A DNA stretch of 64,000 nt from Paragorgia papillata (lineage: Eukaryota > Cnidaria > Anthozoa > Scleralcyonacea > Coralliidae): contig JAWNZC010000320.1 of assembly GCA_035771165.1 (NCBI GenBank), positions 1,229,501 to 1,293,500 of the forward strand. Reading direction: 5' to 3'. A program made the translations under genes and the position numbers. This document shows positions 34,009 through 44,757 of the stretch, one piece after another. The stretch's first letter is position 1, and every line of letters begins with the position of its first letter. Under the pieces are notes generated by a model. It saw only the letters and a list, made by a program, of their open reading frames with translations, was not told the origin of the DNA and made no database searches.

Positions 34009-34412
34009 CAAACACTATGGAGTTGATACTTTGGGTTGAGTAATGAAGAAGGGATATGGTTGAGAAGTTGGTCTGGGTTATTCACACTGATAGAATCGGT
34101 AGGATCAACGGAATGTTGCACTTGACTTCCAGTAACATCTAGCCAACTGTCAACGAGCGCTTCCATTAGATCAAAGTTTGTTGTCTTCGTCGAGTTTAGT
34201 TGCCTCAGCCGTTCCTTAGCCTGGTTCAATTTAGTCTTGATTTCATCCAAGCGATGTTCGTCTTCTTTTGGTACTTCCATCTTAAATTGATAGCTGCTTT
34301 TGCTACTTTTTAAAACGGCCTTGTGCTTCTCGTAATATTGCTGGTTTCGTATCTGCCTTTTCTTTGAAGGCGAATGCTCCGACTGCATTTCGACGTTGTT
34401 TTCATCCGCCAT
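34009..34412 (-). pseudogene. Transposon gene exon, part 1 of the interrupted - strand gene
   Basis: The ATG at 34,412 (GCCATGGCG context) is preferred over the one six codons upstream. The product begins MADENNVEMQS, has a basic segment (SKKRQIRNQQYYEKHKAVLK) and a likely coiled coil (RLDEIKTKLNQAKERLRQLN), then runs into the P-type insertion at VC. It resumes in frame at 22,129. The start resembles that of the + gene at the other end of the same element (MAEDNANVK), suggesting shared end sequences. Domain unknown; the basic plus helical pattern is compatible with DNA binding. Confidence 0.65.
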
Positions 34413-35122
34413 GGCGGCGATTATATACATTATATTTATGTAAATTTATTCAGTTATATACGCATGATCAAATGAATGTAACCGTTAAATAATATAGCAT
34501 CGCAGGCGTAAATAGAAACGCAGTTGTGCATATGGAAATTGCTATGAACACCCTGGCTGTGAGTGATCTTTGTGGCCTTTTAGCGCGAAATTTGAAATAG
34601 CAGCGATTATATGACTCCACGAAAACGTTTCATTTATCGTGAACTCAATACATTTACATAGGAATTGCGTTTACGAAAATATCTAAAGTTCTAAAGAAAA
34701 CAAAAGAATGGGAAACGACTTTTTACACGAACATTTGCACTTTATAGTTTACACTTCGTTACTGACCATCAGCCGCCATGTTTCAAATTTCAAATGATGG
34801 GTTTTCGCTGGCTGAATACCGGGGGGGGGGGGGGGGTGTTCCCTTTTATGCGCTCGTTCCGTGTTTAAACCGAACGCTAGATGTATGGACATCAACAATA
34901 GTTCCACAGTAGATTTTTCGTGATTTGTTGTAAATCATTCGCCATGCGCTTTCTTGTTTGTCGCAGACTTTCGCTCGCTATACAACTGCACAGCATTCGT
35001 ATATGTTCAAACACGGCAAGACATATTAATCATAATTGTCGCGTTTAAAAATCTACAAATTTTGACTTACATTTTCTCTACTATAGCTGTAGGCAGTAGC
35101 TGCTATTTATTTTATGTTTAAT

Positions 35123-35258
35123 CGTTCTGGGTGTTGAGAATCGCTTTTACAGCACTCTAAGACCATCTTTTAACCACTCTTATTGTGCGGTTTTCTCAGT
35201 GTCCGAATGTACATCAGATTGTTTGTCCGAAACGTGTCACGTGGATCCCCTAAGGACC
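35123..35258 (-). repeat. Right TIR of the GGTCCTTAGGGG element
   Basis: Partner of 19,327-19,471. BEL Gag coding sequence resumes directly after GGACC at 35,258. Confidence 0.85.
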
Positions 35259-35259
35259 A

Positions 35260-35718
35260 GAAACCAGCGAAGTGCTACCCGTTCAAAATGTTCAAAACAA
35301 CCAAACCGAAACAACTTCCGCTAGTTCTTTCGATTCTTGGATAGATCAACTGACAGAATTTGAGGAAACAAAGATTGTCGCAGCCGAAGTGTCAATTGCG
35401 GACGCATTGTATAAACTAGAGGCGAGTAAAGACATACCGAACATCACGCTAACTAAATTCAACGGACGTTCATTGGAGTACGCAGATTTCATTGACCGTT
35501 TCAAAATTCATATATCCACGATAAACTTCACCTAACCGACGACGTGCGCATGATTCAGCTCAAAATGCACGTCACCGGAGACGCGGACAGATCGATTTCG
35601 GGCTACCTCGAGAGGTAGTACCCTGGCACGTGCCAGGCTCCGAAGGCGCGACGTACGCTACAGCTTTAAAAACGCTTAAAGAACAGTTTGGCCAGCCGAG
35701 TGTGATTGCACGCGCATC
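35260..35718 (+). pseudogene. BEL/Pao Gag (DUF1759-like) fragment
   Basis: Encodes SSFDSWIDQLTEFEETK and then the DUF1759 signature region (LTKFNGRSLEYADFIDRFK), followed after a frame change near 35,534 by LTDDVRMIQLKMHVTGDADR and LKEQFGQPSVIARA. It matches the corresponding order in the intact BEL Gag at 54,895-55,140. Interrupted at 35,720 by a LINE fragment and resumed near 36,143. Confidence 0.8.
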
Positions 35719-35719
35719 A

Positions 35720-36126
35720 AGACAAGACAAGACAAGACAATTTATTTAGTACCATTTTTACATAACATTACAAGTATATATAGGAAAACCTTAAATATTT
35801 CAGACTAAAATTAGGTACAAGCTAACTGTAATAACCAGAGGGCTAGACTAGACAGTTAGCTGATTATACATACAAAAAAAATGATACAATTAGTCAGAGA
35901 AAGAAGGAATTTAAACAATTAAATACTTGCACTGCAAATTTTGTTAGATACATGAACAAAAATGCTCCAAAAGAGATTATACATATTCAGTAAGATATTT
36001 TTCAATTTTCGTTTAAATTTAACTTTGCTAAATAGTTTTAGTTGTTCATCAATTGAATTCCAAACATTTGGACCAACATATCGAATATTAAACTTTCCAT
36101 AGTTGGTTCTTATTTTAGGCCCGACT
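35720..36126 (-). mobile_element. 5'-truncated LINE, 3' end with pentanucleotide tail
   Basis: On the - strand the sequence encodes a LINE reverse-transcriptase C-terminus (RYVGPNVWNSIDEQ, then SKVKFKRKLKNILLNMY), a short 3' UTR, and a tail of TCTTG repeats (CAAGA repeats on +, 35,719-35,740). It lies inside the BEL Gag coding sequence. The clade is not resolved; CR1/L2-like by the C-terminal motif. Confidence 0.75.
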
Positions 36127-36142
36127 TGATCTTATTAATTGC

Positions 36143-36560
36143 ATGGTGACAATGAAACGGATTGGCTATTCTGCGGATATAAATGCAAACGAGAATCTAA
36201 GGAAAATAATTGTGCGTCTACCAAACCACTTAATCGAGAGGTGGCGAATCGTTGTAGCGGTCATCAGAGAGAAAGGTCAAGTGCCGACTGTACGCCATAT
36301 CAGCGATTACGTTAGTAAATCAGTGAAGGCAGAGTTCGACCCAGACTTCGGCGACATTCTTAGAGAGTCCAGAAACCTCAGAAACGACGCAAATCAAGCA
36401 CCACGCGAAAAAAGGGGTATATATTCCACAGGGCGAGACACAACCAGGAGGCCCATCAGGTGCTATACGTCTGCGAAGGAGAGCTCGTCAAGAAAGCTAT
36501 ACTGTGTTTCTCGTGTCTGAACCGTGGCCACGCCAAGAGGGAATGTAGATAAAAAAATAA
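36143..36560 (+). pseudogene. BEL/Pao Gag C-terminal region with zinc knuckle
   Basis: IVRLPNHLIERWRIVVAVIRE and the ISDYVSKSVKAEFDP block match BEL Gag. A zinc knuckle CFSCLNRGHAKREC (C-x2-C-x4-H-x4-C) lies at about 36,502-36,545 in a shifted frame, ended by TAA. Confidence 0.8.
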
Positions 36561-36729
36561 GTGCGAAAAAAGCGAATCTTGTTCCTATTTCCATCATCCT
36601 CTGTTGCACGCAGACCCCCCAAGCCAATCCTCAGTCGACGATGTTGCATCAGCCACTCCGCCATCTAAAGGTCTTGCTTCAGTGCTAGACAAGGCTAGCA
36701 TGATGCTAGTCGTGAGAACCCGCTTCTGA

Positions 36730-38560
36730 GCAACCAACGGAAGGGTCAGCGAGGGAAATATTCTAATCGACAGCGGTGCAGAGATCTCGGCTTACAGGGT
36801 AAACTATAGATATAGCCGTCGTCGGAGGAGAGAGATTGTAGCAACCCCACAGTAGAAGAGTCAAGTTTTGGATATCCCCGATGAACGCCAGCGAAGAGTT
36901 CAAAGTCGAAGCACACGAGATCGATAAAACGATTCTGAACGTGAAAGACTTGGATCGGAAGTGGCTTGATTCATTTTCCTACCTCCGTGATATCGAGTTC
37001 TCGCACGAAGCTGGTCCGATATACCTTATCTTAGGAGTCCACTACACCCATGCACACCTCCATGCAGAAAAAGAAACGCGCCAAGGCACTCCCTTCGGGC
37101 CCGTAGCCAAAAATACCAAGCTCGGATGGTACGTAATAGGTTCAGACAACGAGCGGAGAACGTCAATAGTTTGTTCTATAAATTTCGTTCAACAAGTCGA
37201 CATGGAAAAGTTCTACGAATTTGAGACACTTGGGGTGCAAGCAATTGTTCATGTCCAAGACGTCGATGTCGCGAGATGACAAACGAGCCATGGAGCTTAT
37301 GGCGGAGAGTTCCTGCAAGCGTCAGGATGACCGATACGTCATTGGTCTTCCCTGGAAAAGAGATAAAACCCTGTTACCAAACAACCGTCAGTTAGCTGAG
37401 AGCAGATTAAAATCATTAGAGAAGAGCCTCCTAAAGAATGAGCAGATAGCACTGATGTACGACAATGCAATAATGCAATATGAAGCCAACGGCTGGGCAT
37501 CCCCATTAAGCGAAGAAGAGTTGAGAGCTGCATGACATCAAGCCCGTGTATTACTTACCACACCACGGAGTCTACCGTCCAGAGAAGAAGAGTACTCCTC
37601 TTAGAATCGTCTTCGATCCAGCAAGCCCATATCAAGGCGTATCGCTAACTCGAGCTCCTTGCTACACAAGACTAATTGGTAATCTACTTGGAGTACTGCT
37701 ACGTTTCCGTGAGCAGGTTGCCTTTGTTGGGGGATATATCGAAGATGTTTTTGCAAATACGCCTTCCCGACAAAGATACGTCCATCACTTCCTTTGGAGG
37801 AACCTAGACACGTCTAGAGAGCCAACCACGTATGCCCTGCAAAAATTCACCTTTGGCGACAAGCCATCACCGGACATGGCGAGTTTTGTGATGTTGAGAA
37901 TTGCAGAGGAGAACGAGAAGGACAATCCGCACGCAGCTACCGTCCTCAAACGCGACAGATATCTGAGTGATCTTATCCATTCATGCCCAAGTACCAAATC
38001 AGCCGTACAAACCATTGAAGAGTTAGACAGCGTGCTAGCGACTGGGAGCTTCGAAATAAATTAAGGAGTAGCTGTGCTCGTCCGCCGACGTGCGCAAACA
38101 CCTATCAAGTACTACTGAGCCTACGCCTAAGACAAGACAGACATCCGGTAATAAATCTAGATGGCGAGAAAGGCACTAAGACTCTGGGCGTTGGCTGGAA
38201 TCCACAGACAGATGTGATTAGCTTCGCATCGAAGGAAGTCAAGTTAGAGAAGTTAACGAAGAGATCGGTTCTTTCGAATATATCGAAATTGTATGATCCA
38301 CTGGGGTTAGCATCCGCCGTAACGATCAAGGCAAGAATTGCTCTACAAAAGATCTGGAAAGCCAAGCAGTTTGATTGGGACGATCCCCTCCCAGACGATA
38401 CAATCACCACCTGGACGAAGCTGTTTGAAGAGATCGAAAATCTCAAGAGTGTCGAGTTTCCCAGATGCCTTAAGACCCATTACCAGAAATTTGGGACAAG
38501 ATGGCGTCGCGCGGGCGCATATAGGCCATTAAACACGACGGCCAAATCGTATAAGGAATA
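36730..38560 (+). pseudogene. BEL/Pao protease and reverse transcriptase remnant
   Basis: Protease: ILIDSGAEISAY at about 36,762 (D-S/T-G triad). A BEL signature follows (GPIYLILGVHY, then KLGWYVIGS). RT spans 37,300-38,064 in three frames: YEANGWASPLSEEEL, STPLRIVFDPAS, then the position of the catalytic YxDD box reads YLSDLIHS, so one aspartate is lost. 38,214-38,500 holds the post-RT region (ISKLYDPLGLASAVTIKAR). Several frame shifts and stops. Inactive. Confidence 0.85.
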
Positions 38561-39540
38561 ATACAGTAAAATCGTAAATTTTAAAATTTATCCTACTAGG
38601 GACATAGACTTCTCGGTTGCGGAGCTCGATTCCTGTTAAGAGTTAAGTAAGGAAACGTTAAAACAAAAAATGTTCGCTTACCGAAATACACAACCGGTTC
38701 CCAACATCGATTTATTTACGCTGCTTATTTGACTCATTCTGTTATGTAAGCCATAGTAATCCTGCTAAACATGCGATACAAATCTGCCAAATAAACCACT
38801 TTCCTTGCGAACGATGCAAAGTGCGGAGCTTGCTATGTATTTAGCAATGTTCGAACTGCTAATATAACTCGTAAATATATGCGTATCTAACAACATTGCG
38901 GTTCCCAAAGCCTTTAAACTTTCTTGGTTTTACAGTGTGTTTGAGCAATACACCAAATCGTAGTTTTATTTAGGCCCACGTGCAAATTAGTTTCCTTTTC
39001 AATTTGGGCCCCTATGCAAATTACATGGTGTCTATTAAAGCATAACGGGAAGATAACATAGGCTGGGACTATTTTTTCATGTTTTGAGTTCATTATTTTT
39101 GGACACTACGTTTAGGATTATTGTCAAGGATAATTGAGAAGCAAATTTTATCCTTATAGAATACCTAAGCATTAAAAGGTTTCTGAAATCAGAAATGTTA
39201 CTAGTATGTTTACTGCGGCTGCTTCGGCCTCATGTTATAAACGAACTACGTTTTATCCCGACTCAGATTGTATGCACAGTCGAAACTCCGATTTCGTCTA
39301 TCAGCAGGAGGCCGTTATGTCTAAACGTGGAGTTGAGCTGCGAGAAGGACAAACGACGAAGCCACGGAGGTCTTTCTCTTTCGAGCAGCCTGCAGCCATG
39401 TTTGTTTACTTTGAAAGCAGAGGCGATCTTTGTTCTTAGCAGCCGTTTGCATTTTCGCAAAATATTTACTGTATATTATTATCATGGGAGTAACCACTGG
39501 CTACGAACGTGGCCGCAAAATGTCCCAAATTTCTGGTAAT
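38560..39540. other. Unassigned segment inside the BEL body
   Basis: Separates the post-RT from the RNase H remnant of the old BEL copy. It has no feature I recognise; 39,195-39,440 has overlapping open frames on both strands without a known motif. Likely another insertion, but no ends were found. Confidence 0.35.
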
Positions 39541-39720
39541 GCCTATAGCAGCGTGTCAGGATCGTCGGAGCTGCACGACTTCGCAGACGCGAGCGGGGCA
39601 GCGTATGGAGCCATTGCTTATCTGTTGTGGCAGACCCAACAAGGTCCGAACGTTAGTCTGGTATCAGCAAAGGCGAGAGTAGCACCACTACATCATACGA
39701 CAATCTCCGAGGGCAGTTGC
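39540..39720 (+). pseudogene. BEL/Pao RNase H fragment
   Basis: SSELHDFADASGAAYGAIAY carries the ADAS RNase H motif of Pao-type elements, followed by VSLVSAKARVAPL. The corresponding block of the young BEL element is at about 57,550-57,670. Truncated after 39,720. Confidence 0.75.
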
Positions 39721-41338
39721 AGACTTGCAGTCTGTTCATTCCCCTGTATGTGTCTGGATCAATGTCTAACGTCTCCAATCGCTCGAAACGCGAGACGTCT
39801 GCGTTCTATGTTTCGGCAATACATAAACCTTCAGCGCTACATTTCGATTTGACCGGGATGTTACTAGGATTTTACTATTTTCAGGGGCGGATTTAGACTA
39901 CGTCAACTAAGTCGCGCGACGAAGTGAAAATTTGACGTGAATATATAATTTTCGTTCGTTGCACGTTGTCAAAAATTTACAAATAAAATCCTGCAAATAA
40001 AAAATAATTATCTAGTAGGAAGAAGTATGTTCTATTCTTAAAATGCCTATCTACAGAGGCTTCAGTTCAGGCCAGAAAAATTTCCCCGTTGGCGTTTTTC
40101 CGTTTTCTTTATGCGCGAGGCCTTGAAAGTTCTGATTTCAAGCCTCAATGCTCAAACTGAAAGGCTGTGACTGATTTCGAGGGGAAGCAGTGGGATGTAC
40201 GGGACATAATGGGAGAATGAAGGATCGGGTTCACAGTCATTTCCAGGCCGCAAATGCGATGCAGGCTCTCGGCTTGATGAATTTGACGAAGGAAAGCAGT
40301 TAGTCACTTTTTGACGAAGTTGGTTGGTTTTTTAAGATCTTTTAACGTTCCTGATTGGTTAAATTTTTTTTAATTACGACTTACGATTGGTTATGTAGAG
40401 GCTGAAACGTCATTTTGCAGGATAAGCGCCTTTCTGAGTAATCAGTATGGTTAGCGATCGCTTCTGTGGTTCTACGAGGCCATGCGCATATTCTGCCTTT
40501 TTATATTCCCAACACTCAATAGCAAGGATATCTACAAGACCTTTATGATGAAATATTCGTGAAACTTTCATCAAGTGCTTTATGCACTGAAGATGACCTT
40601 TTGCAGAGGATTGAAAAAGATGTATATCGAAATATCAATTGCGATAATTTTATACAGTGAATCAGTGTGCGCTCTGAGGTCGTCTGAGGTAAGAAACCCT
40701 TACTATACTGAATGATTTGAATATCATTATAGTCTTTATGATAATTTATAGATTTACTCTTGGACTAGACTTCGCGTTTGCTTGTATTTGATCTATAACA
40801 TGTTGAATTGATGCTTTGCAATGAAACGTGTGTTGGACGGACTAGTGTATGCTGGAAATTTGATCTTGCTTGGAGATTTCATGGTTTATTAATATCAGTA
40901 ATATGATTAATTTTATCTTTGTGAGAGTGAGACTGTAACCTAGCCAGCCAACCTGGCAGTTAAAGCACTCTTTTCATACATTGCTAATTTCTGTTCCTTT
41001 AATATTAATTATTACAGTATATAATATATATACACAACATGTCATGTACTGTATGTGTGGTCCTGTATGATTAATATGTGTGGTGTCATAATAAACTTGA
41101 TTAGTAAATGATGATTGGTTTCTTCTTTTAATATAAATTTACATGTGTACAGTAGATACAGTACTAAGTGCTGATATCCACATGAACCAATAACTACATG
41201 TGCTGTATTACAATTATTATTTACATTTTATTATCTGGCTTAAATACAATATCTGCTTAATTCTAGTATTCAATGTTTATATACTTTCATAGTCTACAAA
41301 ATTGAAATCATATAAACAGGTAATGACTTAGATTAGTT

Positions 41339-41392
41339 GGGGGCTCAATGGTTAGGATGACTGGGATAATGTTGAGAGTCGAGCTCCTTTAT
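41339..41392 (+). promoter_or_regulatory. tRNA-like pol III promoter motif (SINE-like)
   Basis: GGGGCTCAATGGTTAGG resembles a tRNA A box, and GAGTCGAGCTCC about 30 bases on resembles a B box. A related pair is at 8,805-8,855. It could be the head of a tRNA-derived SINE carried in the hAT-like element. Confidence 0.4.
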
Positions 41393-41687
41393 GTCCATGT
41401 CACATTATGGTCATAAATAAAAGCATTCCTTAGCAAGACATTGTCTGCTTGGGTAGATGTGTGAAAGGTGAGTATCTGGCACCTGGAAACCAGACAGCTC
41501 ATAGTAACATAGATTGGTAATGGTGGGTAGTGGCTTGGATTAGTTGCGACTTAATTAGGATGACTGGGATGATGTAGACCCATTACCCTTGCTCTGGGTT
41601 ATGCAGAACATTAAATTCAGCTAGACCTTTACTTGTATGTTGGTCAGGCTGTCCATGTTGAATGCACTGACTGCAAGAATATGTTTT

Positions 41688-41737
41688 TGGTGTCTCCAAG
41701 GCGTGCTGATGAGCTCTGACATAGGGCAAAACAACCA
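41688..41737 (+). ncRNA. Hammerhead-ribozyme-like motif, degenerate
   Basis: GGTGTC, then CTGATGA (41,706-41,712), a stem II GCTC/GGGC around a 7-nt loop, then AAAAC where the core needs GAAAC, then AACC that can pair with the GGUGU of the first strand. Cleavage site GUC is kept, core G12 is lost. Another copy at 9,031-9,091 has the CTGATGAG unit duplicated. Confidence 0.5.
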
Positions 41738-42487
41738 TATATTTTTTGAGTTAGTAATTAAATATAATCACATATCTCTACTGTTTGTTGTATTGCCTTC
41801 TTTTTAGAAAAAAATAATTACGCACTTACAAACTATTACAATAATTCACTAATCCAAATCCAATTTTGACACTTTTTCAAAAAAAGTATAAAATGTGCTA
41901 AAAAATATGTTTTAAAACTTCAGAAATTTTGATTAAAAGTGTTGTCAGAACGCGGGAAATGCCATTTCAGAGACCCAAATTTCAAAAATTTTCCGGGGGG
42001 CATGCCCCCGGACCCCCCTAGATAGTTTGACTAAGTGGGAAAAATTCCTAGATCCGCCCCTGTCCTTTACTGCTATAAGGTAAATTAAACATATTTTGTC
42101 TTGTTTTAGAAGATCTATTAACAGAACAAGCTGTGCGCCGATTTTAATATTTAGGCTTGTATATGTAAATAATCTCGATGGAATTTACCCAAATTAGCAT
42201 ATTTTTGCGGTCAAAAGGTTATTAATATCTAAATCATATAAATGCATCATAAAAGCAGCATTATATCAATTAATATCAGCTAAAGATTTCGACTTACGTA
42301 TCGATTATTCTATATATTTATTCACCAAACAAAATAAGTGGCATTGTATATTTGTATTTAGTCTATTTTGTTAGGCTATCAATAGACCGACAGCATGGTC
42401 TGGTGTAATACGATCATAACCTGCCAGGCTGCCAAAATTGCATGTCGGAATCACGAGTTTGTCATAATTATATTATGGTATTAGCTA

Positions 42488-42533
42488 TGTGTTCCTAGAC
42501 ATGCTGATGAGCCCTGATATGGGGCGAAACAGC
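42488..42533 (+). ncRNA. Hammerhead-ribozyme-like motif
   Basis: CTGATGA (42,504-42,510), stem II GCCC/GGGC with a 7-nt loop, then GAAAC (42,526-42,530) match the conserved hammerhead core. The upstream strand reads TGTG where the cleavage triplet would end in a non-G base, so this copy may be inactive. It lies just outside the hAT-like element, in the next repeat. Confidence 0.55.
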
Positions 42534-42539
42534 CGCTTT

Positions 42540-43221
42540 TTTTTTAGGGGGGGGGGGGGCGTTATTATGATGAATCATACAACCCTCCCCCTGAGTGTTG
42601 ACAACTAAAATTTTGACTAACGTATGAAAATTTCTGGATCCGCCCCTGATTTTTTTTTTACTATTTGAGGGGATCGAATTTTACTTGGACGATGTAATTT
42701 AAATACATCATTCGAACAGTGTTTTGTTTCTCTGTCTCTGTAAGTGATTTTCTGTTGACTAGCAATTATGTTTACTAGACAGGAATTGAGGAATATCAGA
42801 AACGATGAGACGGGGCTGGGTCATGAATTGTAACTTTTGGCAACTTATAAACGTTCTTAAACTTAGTAACTTACCTAATCTGAAACTTACCTCGCGCGAA
42901 CAACCTAATTAATTACTGACAAATAACTGAAATATATAAGTCAATACTCCGGCCATCACGTGACGGTTGTTGCTCGGGCTTCGGGTTTCCTTCGGCCACC
43001 GTAGCCCGCGCCTGCGATACGCTAATCATATATACCGCATTATTCAACAACCTCGTACCCAGGGCCTTCTCAAAATGGCGGGACGGAGAGAAGACCCTGG
43101 CAACGGTTATAAATCCATGTCCTATATTCACGAATTTATTGGTTAGGATTAGGGTGTGTGTTGGGGTCAGGCATCATGAAGTACCTGGGTTATTTAGGAC
43201 ATGGAATTATTACCCTGGCAA
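42540..43221. other. No gene seen; hAT right end and repeat copies
   Basis: GGATCCGCCCCTG at about 42,636-42,648 is another end of the CAGGGGCGGAT family. 42,965-43,050 matches 17,415-17,490. 43,050-43,105 is a short CCAGGGCCTT/AAGACCCTGG inverted repeat. Confidence 0.5.
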
Positions 43222-44007
43222 CCTCGTCCCCAGGGCCATTTGTGGGGGCTGGGCCAAGATGGCGGCCAAAAACAAAATGGCGGGAACAAATGGCCCTGGC
43301 ACAGGCTGCAAAAAAATGAGCCATATTTTGACTCATTTTTTACTCGGACCCAGTCTTGACTAAGTTTATCGCGCCTAGTCAGGCTCAATTCTTTCTGAAT
43401 ATTTAGTTCAGCTTGACTGACCCAAACTGAAAACAATCAAAACATTCATTTCCAAATACATTGTCGAATTATTGAAATAAATACACTTTTAATAAATATC
43501 TGTAAATGCTTATTATTTATCATTTGCTTCACCGTTGTACCAAATTCGCAAGAACTGGATTGCCGTTGTCTGGCCTTGTTTTCGCGAGTTTTCGGTGGAT
43601 TCAATTCAGCGTTTTGAAAAACATTTAGGCTTCGTTTAGTCGAGAATTCTTGTTTGAAAAAGCCTACTTCTCAATGGCCAAACACGTAAATTCTACCCTG
43701 TAGTGTACTTTCCTTTCGCAGCCAAAATACTTTTTGACTTTGTTCACCAAGTCTTTCGTTCGCCCGATTTAGGAAACACTATAAATTGCCGTCCCATGGA
43801 CTTCGTTGTATGGCAGCCAAGGCACAGAGACCACATGACCCATCATTACATATTCTTCCGACGTTTTTACGGGTGTTTCGCCAGCTTTCCTCATATTTTC
43901 ATTCATTTTGAAGTTGTTTTTAACAGCCGGCAATTCTGGTATCATTTCTTTAATATAATTTGAGCCTATCTATAAACAAATGCCCGCGAGTTAGCCTGCC
44001 GCTTACC

Positions 44008-44010
<3 letters not shown>

Positions 44011-44087
<77 letters not shown>
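44011..44087. repeat. (ATT)n microsatellite
   Basis: About 25 copies. It is followed by CAACAATCTTTATACAGG, similar to the LINE 3' end at 61,250, so it may be a LINE tail in inverse orientation. Confidence 0.95.
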
Positions 44088-44131
44088 CAACAATCTTTAT
44101 ACAGGTTGTTTCTTGTTCAGTATGCGGGGTA

Positions 44132-44243
<112 letters not shown>

Positions 44244-44534
44244 TTTTTATACTGCTATCAACCAAGGACCTGTAGATATCAATACCTAAAACATCCAATG
44301 TCATCTCGACCAATCAGATGTGGTGATAGCTCAGCCTGTGCCAGGGCCATTTGTTCTTGGCCGCCATCTTGGCACAGCCCCCACAAATGGCCCTGGGACC
44401 GAGGTTGAAGCACTGACCTATATATATAACTGGACTGCGGGTGCTGGCCACTGATCTCGAAATAAAACTGGATAGTGCAACCTATTGTCCACTGGTTCAT
44501 AAAATGAAGCCAGCTAAACAAAAGAAATCCGTAA

Positions 44535-44708
44535 TTACTAAGGGACCAAACATGCTGAAAAATGTCTTTATGTCTTCTTAAAACGTCTTCTGTACCAAAA
44601 AAGACTATTGAACTATATTTTCTTTCAAAGATTCAGCATCTCATTCAACAAAATGTTTATATCGGTGCCAGAATACGCTAGAAAGACCATCACTTGGTCC
44701 CTTAGTAA
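44535..44708. mobile_element. 174-bp MITE (TTACTAAGGGACCAA ends)
   Basis: TTACTAAGGGACCAA at 44,535-44,549 and its exact reverse complement at 44,694-44,708. TA at both edges of CTAAGGG...CCCTTAG could be a Tc1/mariner-type duplication. Confidence 0.8.
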
Positions 44709-44757
44709 TGGGTGACTTCCGGTTTCATTTGGTAAACAATACACAGGGCGAAAAGAT

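Larger units (their letters stand above)
19327..35258. mobile_element. DNA transposon with GGTCCTTAGGGG ends and two convergent genes
   Basis: The ends GGTCCTTAGGGGGTCCACGT (19,327) and its reverse complement (ending 35,258) are inverted; similarity runs for about 140 bp (19,327-19,471 and 35,123-35,258) and reappears at 19,998-20,022 / 34,846-34,870 (GTTTAAACACGGAACGAGCG). One gene starts near each end: a + gene at 20,208 and a - gene at 34,412, whose first codons are similar (MAEDNA.. and MADENN..). Ignoring the P-type insertion it measures about 4.05 kb. No DDE domain is visible, so it is probably internally deleted. No clean target duplication; superfamily not assigned. Confidence 0.7.
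18790..39881 (+). mobile_element. Old BEL/Pao retrotransposon, fragmented by nested insertions
   Basis: Gag, zinc-knuckle, protease, reverse transcriptase and RNase H pieces occur in the correct order on the + strand at 18,868-19,326, 35,260-36,560, 36,730-38,560 and 39,540-39,720. Between them lie a 15.9-kb DNA transposon, a LINE 3' fragment (35,720-36,126) and a further unexplained segment (38,560-39,540). No integrase region remains; the 3' side is cut by a hAT-like element at 39,882. An LTR might lie just before 18,790 (AATAAA at 18,716), but no partner LTR was found. Confidence 0.75.
39882..42062. mobile_element. hAT-like element, second copy of the 6,927-13,537 family
   Basis: Ends CAGGGGCGGATTTAG (39,882) and CTAGATCCGCCCCTG (ending 42,062). 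The first 930 bp and last 600 bp match the copy at 6,927, but it lacks the (TAA)n block, the Tc1-type remnant and the SF3 helicase, so those parts are extra cargo in the other copy. The flanks ACTATTTT and TCCTTTAC do not match, so no target duplication is left, or the ends come from different copies. No transposase. Confidence 0.8.

Noticed and set aside
39195..39852. Possible host gene in overlapping frames
   Set aside because: Only the RNase H fragment at 39,540-39,720 has a recognisable motif; the rest has open frames on both strands and no splice structure.
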